A stretch of 64,000 nucleotides of DNA, taken from assembly GCF_023546765.1 (NCBI RefSeq), contig NZ_CP097484.1, positions 6,444,001 through 6,508,000 of the forward strand. The letters run 5' to 3'. The position numbers were made by a program, and so were the translations under genes. Origin of the DNA: Methylobacterium tardum. GTDB lineage: Bacteria; Pseudomonadota; Alphaproteobacteria; Rhizobiales; Beijerinckiaceae. Positions 16,448 to 25,048 of the stretch are shown in pieces. Position 1 is the stretch's first letter; the number at the start of each line of letters is the position of its first letter. Under the pieces are notes generated by a model. That model did not search any database, was not told the origin of the DNA, and was given only the letters and a program-made list of their open reading frames with translations.

Positions 16448-17470
16448 TCAGCCGGCGAGCGCTTCCTTGTAGGCGAACAGGCCGGGCGTCCCGCCCGTCA
16501 TCAGGAACAGCACGGACGACCCTGCCGGGTAGAGGCCGGCGCGGACATCGTGCAGCAGGCCCGCGAAGGCCTTGCCGCTGTAGACCGGGTCGAGGAGCTT
16601 GCCCTCCGTCCGTGCCATGAGCCGCACCGCCTCGAGCATGCCGTCGGTGGGGATGCCGTAGCCCGACCCGCGATGCGTGCCGTCGAGGTTGATGTCCTGC
16701 GGCGACACGCGCCGCTCGGACCCGATCAACGCGAGCGTGGCGTTCGCCTTCTCGAGCACTTCTGCGCGGGCGCGCGCGTCCTCGGCGAGCACCGCGAAGG
16801 ATTTGGCCAGCGTGGTGTCGAGGCCCATGGCGGCGAGGCCCGCCACGAAGCCGGCATGGGTGCCGGCGCTGCCGTTCGCCGTGATGATCTGCGCGAAGCT
16901 CAGACCCAGCTGGTCCGCCTGAGACAGGATCTCCGCGGCGCAGTTCGCGTATCCCAGGCAGCCGGTCGGGCTCGAGCCGCCGGACGGGAAGGTGTAGACC
17001 CGGCGGCCCTGGCCGCGAAGCTCTGCCGCCCGCGCCTCGGCGGCCGCCAGGGAATCCGCATCGCCCGGCAGCTCGTGAACCGTGGCCCCGAACACGTCGT
17101 CGAGCAGCCGGTTGCCGTTGCCGGTATAGTCCGGATCCTGGCGCGGCACGCTGCGTGTCAGGAACAGCTCGCAGGCGAGGCCTGCCTGCGCGGACGCGGC
17201 CGCGGTGAGCCGCGCGTGGTTCGACTGGATGGCGCCGACCGTGACGACGGTGTCGGCGCCCTCCGCCCGAGCCGCGCCGAGCAGGTATTCGAGCTTGCGC
17301 AGCTTGTTGCCCCCGAGCCCGATCCCCGCCACGTCGTCGCGCTTCACGAAGATCCGCACGCCGTTGAGGGTGTCGCCGAGATGGCGCGTTAGCCCGTCCA
17401 GGGGCTCGATCGGCGTCGGCTGCGTCAGCAGCGGCAGGCGCGGGAAGCGGGCGAGGTCGAGCATTGGCAT
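16448..17470 (-). CDS. dcyD: D-cysteine desulfhydrase / ACC deaminase-family PLP enzyme
   Basis: 340 residues from ATG 17470 (the frame continues upstream to 17581 into the ABC transporter gene). Fold-type II PLP enzyme: the Schiff-base lysine lies in GGNKLRKLEYLLG, the substrate-binding Ser-Asn-His follows in GAIQSNHARLTAAAA-like sequence, and the phosphate-binding glycine loop is at ANGSAGTHAGF. Members release H2S, ammonia and pyruvate from D-cysteine, or deaminate ACC; the two are hard to separate by eye, and the overall sequence looks closer to the DcyD side. It overlaps nothing real and ends close to the chemoreceptor-tip gene (convergent, 17 bp). Confidence 0.83.
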   Translation of the reverse strand: MPMLDLARFPRLPLLTQPTPIEPLDGLTRHLGDTLNGVRIFVKRDDVAGIGLGGNKLRKLEYLLGAARAEGADTVVTVGAIQSNHARLTAAASAQAGLACELFLTRSVPRQDPDYTGNGNRLLDDVFGATVHELPGDADSLAAAEARAAELRGQGRRVYTFPSGGSSPTGCLGYANCAAEILSQADQLGLSFAQIITANGSAGTHAGFVAGLAAMGLDTTLAKSFAVLAEDARARAEVLEKANATLALIGSERRVSPQDINLDGTHRGSGYGIPTDGMLEAVRLMARTEGKLLDPVYSGKAFAGLLHDVRAGLYPAGSSVLFLMTGGTPGLFAYKEALAG

Positions 17471-17519
17471 CGCGACAGTCCTACACGGCGGGGCCGTGCC
17501 TGTCGCGGTGCCGCGCGCC

Positions 17520-19364
17520 TCATTCTGCCGCCGGCAGACGCTCGCCGCGCGTTCGCGGCTCCTTGCCCCGGGCGGTCTCATCCAGCGCGTCGGTGAATTG
17601 CAGGTTCGCGAGCTGCGCGTACAGCGCGCCCTGCGCCAGCAGGGTCTCGTGGGTCCCGGTCTCGGCGATACGGCCGTCGTCGAGCACCAGGATTCGGTCC
17701 GCGGCGCGAATCGTGGCCAGCCGATGTGCGATCACCAGGGTGGTGCGTCCCTGCATCAGCGTGTCGAGGGCGGCCTGGACGGCGCGCTCGGATTCGGCGT
17801 CCAGCGCCGAAGTCGCTTCGTCGAGGAGCAGGATCGGCGCGTCCTTGAGAATGGCCCGCGCGATGGCGATGCGCTGCCGCTGTCCGCCCGAGAGCGTCAC
17901 GCCGCGCTCGCCCACCTGGGTCGCGTAGCCCTGCGGCAGGGCAGTGATGAAGCCGTGCGCGTTGGCGAGCTCGGCCGCGCGCCGGACCTCCGCCTCCGCG
18001 GCCTCGGGGCGGCCATAGCGGATGTTCTCGCTGACGGTCCCGGAGAAAACCACCGGGTCCTGCGGAACCAGGGCGATGCGGGCGCGCAGGTTTTCGGGAT
18101 CGACCTGCGCGATATCGGCCCCATCGACCACGATCCGGCCGGCCTGGGGATCGTAGAAGCGCAGGAGCAGCTGGAACACCGTCGACTTGCCGGCCCCGGA
18201 CGGCCCCACGATGGCGATGCGCTCGCCGGGCGCGGCCGCGAAGCTGAGGCCGCTGAGGGCGGCGTGTTCCGGGCGGGTCGGATAGGCGAAGCGCACATCC
18301 TCGAAGGCCACGGCCCCCCGCGCAGGGTCGGGCAGCGGCAGGGCCGGCGACGGCGCGCGGATCGCGGGTTCGGCGGCGAGGATCTCGGTGAGGCGCTCGG
18401 CCGCCCCGGCCGACATGGCGAGGTCGCCGTAGACCTCGGAGAGCTGGCCGAGGGCGCCCGCGCCGAAGACAGCGTAGAGCACGAATTGCGAGAGTTCGCC
18501 GCCCGTCATCGTATGGTTGAGGACGCCCTGGGCGCCATACCACATCACCCCGACCACCGAGGCAGAGATCAGGAAGATCGCGACGCCGGTCAGCAGGGCC
18601 CGGGCGCGGATGGAGGCGCGGGCGGCCGCGTAGGCGTCCTCGGAGGCGGCCGCGAAGCGGGCCGCGGTCGTGGCCGAGCGACCGAAGGCCTGCATGGTCC
18701 GAACCGCCCCGACCGCCTCGGCGGCGTAGGCGGAGGCATCGGCCAAGCGATCCTGCGCGGCGCGGGAGCGGCGCCGCACGCCGCGGCCGGAGAAGATCAG
18801 CGGGAACACGATGACCGGGATCGCCGCCAGAACCATCACGGAAAGACGCGGGCTCGTGATCACCATCATGGCGGTGGCGCCCACGAACAGGAACAGGTTG
18901 CGCAGCAGGATCGAGACCGACACGCCGAAGGCCGACTTGATCTGCGTCGCGTCCGCCGTGAGTCGCGAGACGATCTCGCCGGACTGGGCCCGGTCGAAGA
19001 AGGCCGGATCCAGCTGCGTCAGCCGCGCGAACACGGCGCTGCGCAGGTCAGCCACCACGCGCTCGCCCAGCGTCACCACCGTGTAGACGCGCGCCGCGCT
19101 CGACAGCGCGAAGGCCGCGACAACGCCCAGCAGTGCGAGGAAGTAGGCATCGATCACGCCCGAGCCGTCGGCCGTGAAGCCGTGGTCGATCACCCGGCGC
19201 ATGGCGATCGGCACGACCAGCGTCGAGGCCGAGGCACAGACGAGGGCGACGAGGCCGGCGACGATTCGCCCGCGATAGTGCAGCGCGAAGGGCAGCAGCG
19301 GCCGGAGCGCGCTGAGCGGGGCTTTGGGCCGGCCTTCCGCGGCCGCCTTGGGTCTACGGGCCAT
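17520..19364 (-). CDS. ABC exporter half-transporter (MsbA/LmrA-like, permease plus ATPase)
   Basis: About 614 residues with an N-terminal six-helix exporter domain and a C-terminal ATPase. Motifs: Walker A GPSGAGKST, Q-loop region LVPQDPVVFSGT, signature LSGGQRQRIAIARA, Walker B ILLLDEATSALD and switch histidine IAHRLAT. Such homodimeric exporters move lipids or drugs across the inner membrane; the substrate cannot be told here. Start is ATG 19364, or the GTG one codon earlier, preceded by a GAGG. Downstream of it lies the PLP enzyme gene, 49 bp away on the same strand. It is divergent from rpmE. Confidence 0.93.
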   Translation of the reverse strand: MARRPKAAAEGRPKAPLSALRPLLPFALHYRGRIVAGLVALVCASASTLVVPIAMRRVIDHGFTADGSGVIDAYFLALLGVVAAFALSSAARVYTVVTLGERVVADLRSAVFARLTQLDPAFFDRAQSGEIVSRLTADATQIKSAFGVSVSILLRNLFLFVGATAMMVITSPRLSVMVLAAIPVIVFPLIFSGRGVRRRSRAAQDRLADASAYAAEAVGAVRTMQAFGRSATTAARFAAASEDAYAAARASIRARALLTGVAIFLISASVVGVMWYGAQGVLNHTMTGGELSQFVLYAVFGAGALGQLSEVYGDLAMSAGAAERLTEILAAEPAIRAPSPALPLPDPARGAVAFEDVRFAYPTRPEHAALSGLSFAAAPGERIAIVGPSGAGKSTVFQLLLRFYDPQAGRIVVDGADIAQVDPENLRARIALVPQDPVVFSGTVSENIRYGRPEAAEAEVRRAAELANAHGFITALPQGYATQVGERGVTLSGGQRQRIAIARAILKDAPILLLDEATSALDAESERAVQAALDTLMQGRTTLVIAHRLATIRAADRILVLDDGRIAETGTHETLLAQGALYAQLANLQFTDALDETARGKEPRTRGERLPAAE

Positions 19365-19607
19365 CACGCCTCACGTGTCAGTCATTCACCCGGTCCACGG
19401 CGCTTGTGACCGGGGAGAGCCTGCGGTATACGCCGCCGCTCATCCGATTGCGTGTGTTCAATGGCCGCGGGCCGCCACCACGGTCGGCTTGGACGTGCCG
19501 TTGCCACGAACCCACGGTTCGGTGCAACCGGTGATATCTTCCGCATTCCGGGTCGGGCGGCGCCTCCTGCGCTTCCCGCCGGCGTGCCAGATCAGGGACG
19601 ACAGGTC

Positions 19608-19856
19608 ATGGCGAAGGACGCGGCCGCGAAGGCCAAGGGGACCGAGCACCCCGACTACCACTTCATCAAGGTCGTTATGACGGATGGTACCGAGTACCAG
19701 ACCCGTTCGACCTACGGGAAGGAGGGCGACACCCTCAATCTCGACATCGATCCGCTCACCCACCCGGCCTGGACCGGCGGCGAGCAGAAGATGCTCGACC
19801 GCGGCGGCCGTGTCTCGCGCTTCAACTCGCGCTTCGGCAACCTCGGCAAGCGCTGA
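19608..19856 (+). CDS. rpmE: 50S ribosomal protein L31 (cysteine-free form)
   Basis: 82 residues with the L31 signature [20 protein letters not shown] and [19 protein letters not shown]. No cysteine is present, so this is the zinc-independent type, usual in alphaproteobacteria. ATG 19608 is chosen because the N-terminus then matches the family; the frame is open further up but that part is non-conserved. A clear terminator follows at 19903-19934. Divergent from the ABC exporter and convergent with the DUF1465 gene. Confidence 0.95.
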   Translation: MAKDAAAKAKGTEHPDYHFIKVVMTDGTEYQTRSTYGKEGDTLNLDIDPLTHPAWTGGEQKMLDRGGRVSRFNSRFGNLGKR

Positions 19857-19902
19857 GATCCAGACGGATCGGGCGCTGCGCCTTCGGCGTGGCGCCAACA
19901 GG

Positions 19903-19934
19903 ACGGGCGGTCTCCGCGTGAGGCCGCCCGTTTT
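19903..19934 (+). terminator. Rho-independent terminator of rpmE
   Basis: ACGGGCGG at 19903-19910 pairs with CCGCCCGT at 19924-19931, and the stem is followed by TTTTG. It lies 46 bp after the rpmE stop. Confidence 0.85.
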
Positions 19935-20020
19935 GCGTTGCGCGCCCGGTCGGTGTGGCGGCCGTCCTCAGCAGATGCCCGCTGAGGACGGGTGGTGCAT
20001 CCGATCGTGCCCGAACGCGG

Positions 20021-20551
20021 TCAGCCCTCGGCCATGCGGAACGCCATCCGCAGGAGTCCCTGCTGCTGCGCCACCGGGCTCTCGACCGGAGCCGGGGTCG
20101 GCCGGTCCTCGGTGATCAGCACGTCGAGGTGCAGGATGCGGGTGTGCAGCCGCCGCGCCCGCAGGATCAACTGCTGGAGCCGCACCGGCAGCAGGGTGAA
20201 ATCCTGCGGCTTCGGCGGCTCGGTACTGCCGAGCTTGACCCGGTGCTTCTCTAGGAGCGCCTCGGCCGGGGTCATCTCGCCCTCGGCGACCGCGCGCTGC
20301 ACCAGCAGCCAGGAGGCGATCTGCATCAGCAGCGTCGTCAGACGCATGCTCTCGGCCGCGTAGCTCAGCGTCGCGTCGCGGGAGACGAGACGCGACTCGT
20401 CGCGGCCCTCACCGTCGAGATAGGCGGCCGTCTCCTCGGCGAGCGTCATCCCCTCGCGAAACAGCGTCTTGAAGGCTTCGGAATTGACGTAGGACTTACC
20501 GAAATCGACCCAGTCCTGATCGTCCCGGAACGTGACATCGAAGCCGTTCAT
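20021..20551 (-). CDS. DUF1465 family protein
   Basis: 176-residue soluble, mostly helical protein. ATG 20551 is preceded by GGAGAGG and gives an N-terminus (MNGFDVTFRDDQDWVDFG) like other DUF1465 members; the open frame continues upstream without homology. The block SYAAESMRLTTLLMQIASWL is the conserved core. Function is unknown; the family has been annotated as a possible regulator. Its position facing rpmE is a recurrent arrangement in Hyphomicrobiales, which supports the call. Confidence 0.82.
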   Translation of the reverse strand: MNGFDVTFRDDQDWVDFGKSYVNSEAFKTLFREGMTLAEETAAYLDGEGRDESRLVSRDATLSYAAESMRLTTLLMQIASWLLVQRAVAEGEMTPAEALLEKHRVKLGSTEPPKPQDFTLLPVRLQQLILRARRLHTRILHLDVLITEDRPTPAPVESPVAQQQGLLRMAFRMAEG

Positions 20552-20731
20552 TCTGCCTCTCCTGTGCCGTCCGACGGCCTGTCCGTCCGGATTTGGGACG
20601 CTCCGTCCGTGGCTTTCCGACGACGGGGCAATCTTAGCGCCGATCGGCGGCGACATCAGGGTTCATCGTTTCTTAACCTTAATGGGCCGCTTCCGTCTGC
20701 ACATATATTCGTCGGGGGCGGATACCAGCGC

Positions 20732-22879
20732 TCAGAACGAGGCGCGGACGCCGCCGAATACGCTGCGACCATTGCCAGGATAGAACGCCGCCAATGCGCC
20801 CGCACCGCCGGCCGTCGCGGCGGCGTTGGCGACCACCGCGACGTCCGACACGTAGCGCGCATCCGTGAGATTGCGGGCATCCACGAACAGCGAGACGCCG
20901 TTGGCGAAGTCGATCCCGGCCTCGATCCCGAGGAGCGCGTAGCCCGGCACCCGGAGGGTGTTGGCGTGATCGGCAAAGGCGCCCTGCGGCACCCAGTCGA
21001 GGGCCGGAGCGATGTGGAAGCCGCTCGGGTGCCGGTAGCTGAGGACGGTGCGCAGGACATCCGGCGGAATGCCGGCGATGCGGTTGTTGCCGAAGACCGG
21101 ATCGCGGACGAAGCGGAAGTCGTTGTGGGTCCAGATCTGCGTCAGGCTCAAACCGTCGCCGGCCGCGGCGAGGTCCCGGGCGACATCGAGCGTGACGGCC
21201 GCCTCGACGCCCTGGTGGATCGAGCGCGGCGTGTTGAAGGTGGCGGCCGGGATGTTGAGGCCGGGATTGGTCGAGAAGTTGATCAGCTCGTCGCGCAGGT
21301 CCGACCGGTAGAGGGTCACGTCGAAGGCGAGGCGGTCGACCCGGCCGCGGGCCCCGGCCTCGTAGGTCCAGGCCCGCTGGGCCTGAAGCGGGACGAAGGT
21401 TGTGTTCAGCAGGTTCTGCTGCACGAGGTCGGAGAAGTCCGGCACGTCGCGGGACCGGGTGACGTCGCCGAAGACCTGCAGGTCGGGCAGCGGTTGCCAG
21501 AGCAGGCCGATCTTCGGGTTGATCCCGGAATAGGTCAGGTCGGCGAAGCGCGGCGTCACGTTCCCGGGCACGCCGCCCTTGTCGCTGAAGGTCCGGTTCG
21601 GCGAGAACGCCTTGGCGCCCGTCATCAGCGCCACGTCCGGCAGGAACCAGAACCGGTTTTCGCCATAGGCCTCGTAGCTCGACGCGCTCTGAAGGGAATT
21701 CAGCGTCTTGGCACCGCGCTGGCCGCGGATGTTGACGAACTGGAGCGCCGAGTTCTGGCCCGCGTAGGCGCGCAGGCCCAGGACGACGTCGTCCCGGAAG
21801 CCGCCGAGATCGAACGTGCCGGCCCAGTGCGGGCTGATCCCGTAGGTCCAGCCATCCTGGTCGATGGCCTGGAAGATCGGATGATACAGGCTCTTGTGGA
21901 TCGCCCAGGTGTCCACATCGAGCTTGCCGACGTCGAGCAGGAACGATGTGCGGTTGGCGATCCGCTCCGTCTCGACCTTGCGCGACTGATTGCCGGTGAT
22001 CGCGGTGGGGTTGGCGAGCGTCGGGGTGGTCAGGCTCTGGCCGAGGGTCAGGCTGCCCGGCAGCTTCTGGTCGGTGATGTAGGTGCCGAGATAGAAGCGG
22101 GTCTCGATATCGGGCGCGATCCGGTAGCCGATATTGGCGTTGAAGTTCCGGGTCGCCTGCGCCTCGTGGGCGCGGAAGCCGTCGGAATTGGTGAGCGTCG
22201 CGTTGACCAGCACGTCGAGCGGCCCGTCGATGCGGGACATCTGCGCCTGCTCGCGGATCGTGCCGAAGCTGCCGCCGTCGAGACGCAGGATGTTGGGCGC
22301 CAGTGCCGTGTAGGCGGTCGGCGTGACGAAGTTGATCGCGCCGCCGAGCGTGGTCGCCCCGAAGGTGAGGGCGTTGCCGCCCTTGTAGACCTCGACCGAA
22401 CGCAGGGCGAGCGGATCGATCTGGTAGAAGTCGCCGCTGCCATCCGCGAGGTTGAACGGGATGCCGTCCTGCAGCAGCTCGATGCCGCGCAGGTGGAAGT
22501 TCCGGGCGACGCCGGAGCCGCGCACCGACAGGCGCAGCTCCTGCCCGTAGCGCTCCTGCACGTAGACCCCGGGCACGTCCTTGAGGACGTCGCGTATGGC
22601 GGTGTTGGCGTAGCGATCCTGGATCGTGGCGGCGTCCACGAAGGCCACCGAGCCGACGGTCCCGTAGAGTGTCGCACGCTGCGTATCGACGCTCGGCACC
22701 GAGAGCGAGCCGCGCGCTTCCCCCGGCAGCGGGCCGGTCGGCGTGGCGCTGCCGACCACGCTGAGTTCGGGGAGGGCGACCGCCGCGGCCGGCGCGGTCT
22801 GACCGCGCGCGGCGAGCGGCACCGCGCAGGCGAGGAGGGTGAGCGCGGCGCGGCGGCCGACCCGGGTTGGGCGGGGCAT
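20732..22879 (-). CDS. TonB-dependent outer-membrane receptor, probably for copper
   Basis: 715 residues. Signal peptide MPRPTRVGRRAALTLLACAVPLAARG, then a plug domain (VPGVYVQERYGQELRLSVRG, RNFHLRGIELLQDGIPFN, SVEVYKGGNALTFGATTLGG) and a beta-barrel ending in FGGVRASF with the terminal aromatic residue used for barrel assembly. It would import a chelated metal with TonB energy. The substrate is inferred from the operon: upstream genes encode a YcnI-PCuAC copper-binding fusion and two DUF2946 proteins, so copper is more likely than ferric siderophore. Start ATG 22879, 44 bp after the DUF2946 gene. Confidence 0.88.
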   Translation of the reverse strand: MPRPTRVGRRAALTLLACAVPLAARGQTAPAAAVALPELSVVGSATPTGPLPGEARGSLSVPSVDTQRATLYGTVGSVAFVDAATIQDRYANTAIRDVLKDVPGVYVQERYGQELRLSVRGSGVARNFHLRGIELLQDGIPFNLADGSGDFYQIDPLALRSVEVYKGGNALTFGATTLGGAINFVTPTAYTALAPNILRLDGGSFGTIREQAQMSRIDGPLDVLVNATLTNSDGFRAHEAQATRNFNANIGYRIAPDIETRFYLGTYITDQKLPGSLTLGQSLTTPTLANPTAITGNQSRKVETERIANRTSFLLDVGKLDVDTWAIHKSLYHPIFQAIDQDGWTYGISPHWAGTFDLGGFRDDVVLGLRAYAGQNSALQFVNIRGQRGAKTLNSLQSASSYEAYGENRFWFLPDVALMTGAKAFSPNRTFSDKGGVPGNVTPRFADLTYSGINPKIGLLWQPLPDLQVFGDVTRSRDVPDFSDLVQQNLLNTTFVPLQAQRAWTYEAGARGRVDRLAFDVTLYRSDLRDELINFSTNPGLNIPAATFNTPRSIHQGVEAAVTLDVARDLAAAGDGLSLTQIWTHNDFRFVRDPVFGNNRIAGIPPDVLRTVLSYRHPSGFHIAPALDWVPQGAFADHANTLRVPGYALLGIEAGIDFANGVSLFVDARNLTDARYVSDVAVVANAAATAGGAGALAAFYPGNGRSVFGGVRASF

Positions 22880-22923
22880 GGGTGGAAATCCGTGTCTGGC
22901 GATCGGGAGAGGCGGGCGATCGA

Positions 22924-23379
22924 TCAGACGGCGGGGGGCGCGCGGGCTCCGAGACCGCGCCGGGGCGGCGCCCGCGGCATGGTAAGGCGATGCGCCCGCG
23001 CTCCCGGAGCCGCGACGCAGATCGGACGCCGCGTGACCGCGTCCGGTTCGGGTGCGGGGAGGGCGGCAGGACCGGCGGCGTGGGAGAATGTGCAGCAGGT
23101 CAGATGGCCGTGGGCCGGCAGGTGCGTCTTGTCCGGCGCCGACCCGTGCGCGCCGCCATCGGCGAGGCACAGGACGTGGTCGGGCCCGAGCGCGGCGGCC
23201 ATCGCCATGCCGCCGAGCACGATCTGGAGCGCCAGCGCGTAGAGAACCAGGACCGCCAGAAGCAGGCGGCCCGGTCCGCGTCGGGTTCGCAGCCGCGGCA
23301 GCACGACGGGCACCCACTCCCGCACGGGGAGGGGCGTCGGACCCGCGGGCCCGCTTCCGGCAAGAACCGGGGCCGTCAT
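22924..23379 (-). CDS. DUF2946 family protein (copper-operon membrane protein)
   Basis: 151 residues from ATG 23379. One membrane helix (LLLAVLVLYALALQIVLGGM) followed by a periplasmic part with potential metal ligands: VLCLADGG, then LPAHGHLTCCTFSHAAG, where a His-x-His and a Cys-Cys pair sit together. DUF2946 proteins are small, sit beside copper-related genes, and have no established function. Second copy in this operon; it precedes the TonB receptor. Confidence 0.78.
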   Translation of the reverse strand: MTAPVLAGSGPAGPTPLPVREWVPVVLPRLRTRRGPGRLLLAVLVLYALALQIVLGGMAMAAALGPDHVLCLADGGAHGSAPDKTHLPAHGHLTCCTFSHAAGPAALPAPEPDAVTRRPICVAAPGARAHRLTMPRAPPRRGLGARAPPAV

Positions 23380-23410
23380 GGTCGGCCGCTCGGCGGGGCG
23401 TCCGGAAACG

Positions 23411-24391
23411 CTAGTGCTGGTGCTGGTGCTGCCCGCCCGGCGACGCCGCACCGATCGGCGCAACCGAGAAGGTCACCGGCACGGAGCCGGCGCGCTGGAA
23501 GGTCAGCGTGCCCGACACGCTCTCGCCGGCCTTCGGCGCCCCGGTAAGCCCCTCGAACATGAGGTGGTAGCCGCCGGGCTTCAGCTCGACGGTCTCGCCG
23601 GGCTTGATCGTCAGGCCGCCCGAGACCGGGGCCATCTTCATGACGCCGCCGTCCATCGACATGGAGTGGATGTCCCCCGACTTGGCGAAGGGCACGGCGG
23701 CACCGGTGAGCGTATCGGGCGTGCTCCCGGTATTGGTGATCCGGACATAGCCGCCCGCCACCTTGGCACCGTTCGGCGTCGCCCGGAGCCAGGGCGTCTC
23801 GATAGTCAGGTCGCCGGCCTTCACGGGCGCCGATGCGGCGGGAGACGCCGCGGGAGCCGCCATCGCTCCGCCCATCTGCGCGACCTGAACAATGCGGAAC
23901 GCGGGAGCGGCCGCCTTCAGGTCATGGGCGTCCTGACCGGGCTTCGGCACCTCGGTCCAGGAATAGCCGCCCTCCGAACAATCCTGCTGCACGGGGACGT
24001 AGACCGTCGCGCCCGGCTCGAACGTGTCGGCCACCTGCGCCAGGAAGGTAAACTCGTCGATCTCGTCGTCCGGCAGGGAGCCGCCGCTCCAGGTGATCGC
24101 CGTCACCCCCTCCGAGGCGGTGCCGTGATGAGTCGTGTAGGTCTTCGCGTAGGCGCCGCGCGTCGTCGCCAGCGTCCAGCCGGGCTTCGGCATCGGCTTG
24201 GCGCCGATCAGCCCCTCCGGGATGGTCACGCTCACCCGGGTGGTCGGCTTGCCGCTGCAGCCGTGCATGATCTGAACGACGCCGCGATACGACGCGCCGG
24301 GGCTCGCCTGCTTGCGCTCCAGCACCGCGTGGGCCTGCGCCGCGGAGGCGAGCAGGCCGAGCCCGAGGGCGGCCGAGACAAAGGTCTTCAT
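23411..24391 (-). CDS. YcnI-PCuAC fusion: periplasmic copper-binding chaperone
   Basis: 326 residues with a signal peptide ending AAQA, so the mature protein would start with His (HAVLERKQASPG). An N-terminal histidine is the copper ligand in YcnI (DUF1775), which forms residues about 20-180. A Pro/Ala-rich linker leads to a PCuAC (DUF461) domain from about 210 with its copper motif HSMSMDGG, VMKM and YHLMFEGL (HxM...M...HxM pattern). The last residues QHQHQH add a histidine tail. The two domains are often separate proteins in other bacteria; here they are joined. ATG 24391; 41 bp downstream of the first DUF2946 gene. Confidence 0.87.
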   Translation of the reverse strand: MKTFVSAALGLGLLASAAQAHAVLERKQASPGASYRGVVQIMHGCSGKPTTRVSVTIPEGLIGAKPMPKPGWTLATTRGAYAKTYTTHHGTASEGVTAITWSGGSLPDDEIDEFTFLAQVADTFEPGATVYVPVQQDCSEGGYSWTEVPKPGQDAHDLKAAAPAFRIVQVAQMGGAMAAPAASPAASAPVKAGDLTIETPWLRATPNGAKVAGGYVRITNTGSTPDTLTGAAVPFAKSGDIHSMSMDGGVMKMAPVSGGLTIKPGETVELKPGGYHLMFEGLTGAPKAGESVSGTLTFQRAGSVPVTFSVAPIGAASPGGQHQHQH

Positions 24392-24432
24392 GGGAATGCA
24401 TCCGTCCTGAGAGATCCGAGGGGGGATATCGC

Positions 24433-24819
24433 TCAGGCGGCGGGGGGACCTCGCGGTGACGCGATGCCGCCGGGCGGGGCGCGGGCGCGCGGTCCGTCGG
24501 TCGTCGCCCAGGTCGGGCACGAGGCCACCGCGATCGTCCACACGATGACGGCCGAAGCCGCCCGCGCCGGAAGCGCCGTGGCGGACGCCTGCGCGGCTGT
24601 GCAGCAATCGCCATGGCCGTGCGGCAGGGCCTTGCCCGGCGCCGCATCGCCCGCGGCATGCTGGGCGCATAGTCCCTCGGCCGCGGCCGGGACCGGCATC
24701 AGCCCACCGAGGAAGGCCTGGAGCACGAACGCGTAGAGCGCCAGCACGGAGATCGCCGCCCGCAGAAAAGCGGCCGGAGGTCGGTCACATCGATCCGTGG
24801 GGGACGGGCCCGCTCTCAT
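24433..24819 (-). CDS. DUF2946 family protein, first gene of the copper operon
   Basis: 128 residues with a basic N-terminus, a membrane helix (FLRAAISVLALYAFVLQAFLGG), and a Cys/His-rich stretch (LCAQHAAGDAAP, then LPHGHGDCCTAAQAS). The H-x-H-x-x-CC arrangement recurs in the other DUF2946 copy at 22.9-23.4 kb, although the two proteins differ elsewhere. It probably handles copper at the periplasmic face. It is divergent from the L,D-transpeptidase gene across a 229-bp gap that must hold both promoters. Confidence 0.75.
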   Translation of the reverse strand: MRAGPSPTDRCDRPPAAFLRAAISVLALYAFVLQAFLGGLMPVPAAAEGLCAQHAAGDAAPGKALPHGHGDCCTAAQASATALPARAASAVIVWTIAVASCPTWATTDGPRARAPPGGIASPRGPPAA

Positions 24820-25048
24820 GCTGCTCCCGCGCGTCGTCCGGTCCGGACGGCTATGGCATCACTGCCACACCGGTATGGCCTTGGCTGTTGCCAGCGTGCC
24901 GCACCTGGATGCTGCGTGCGCTAGCGCACCGCGATGCCACATTCCGGCCCCTTCGATAAGGGTTCTTAACGTCAGACCGACACCGTGGCGTCCGAGACAA
25001 TTCGCTCCCGCCACATTCTGACGTACTCCGGACCAGAGCCAGCGACCG

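Noticed and set aside
17205..19409. 734-codon plus-strand frame over the ABC exporter
   Set aside because: Antisense to an unmistakable ABC transporter. High GC keeps stop codons rare on both strands.
20564..23242. 892-codon plus-strand frame over the TonB receptor
   Set aside because: Antisense shadow; composition is Arg/Gly/Asp-rich with no recognisable fold.
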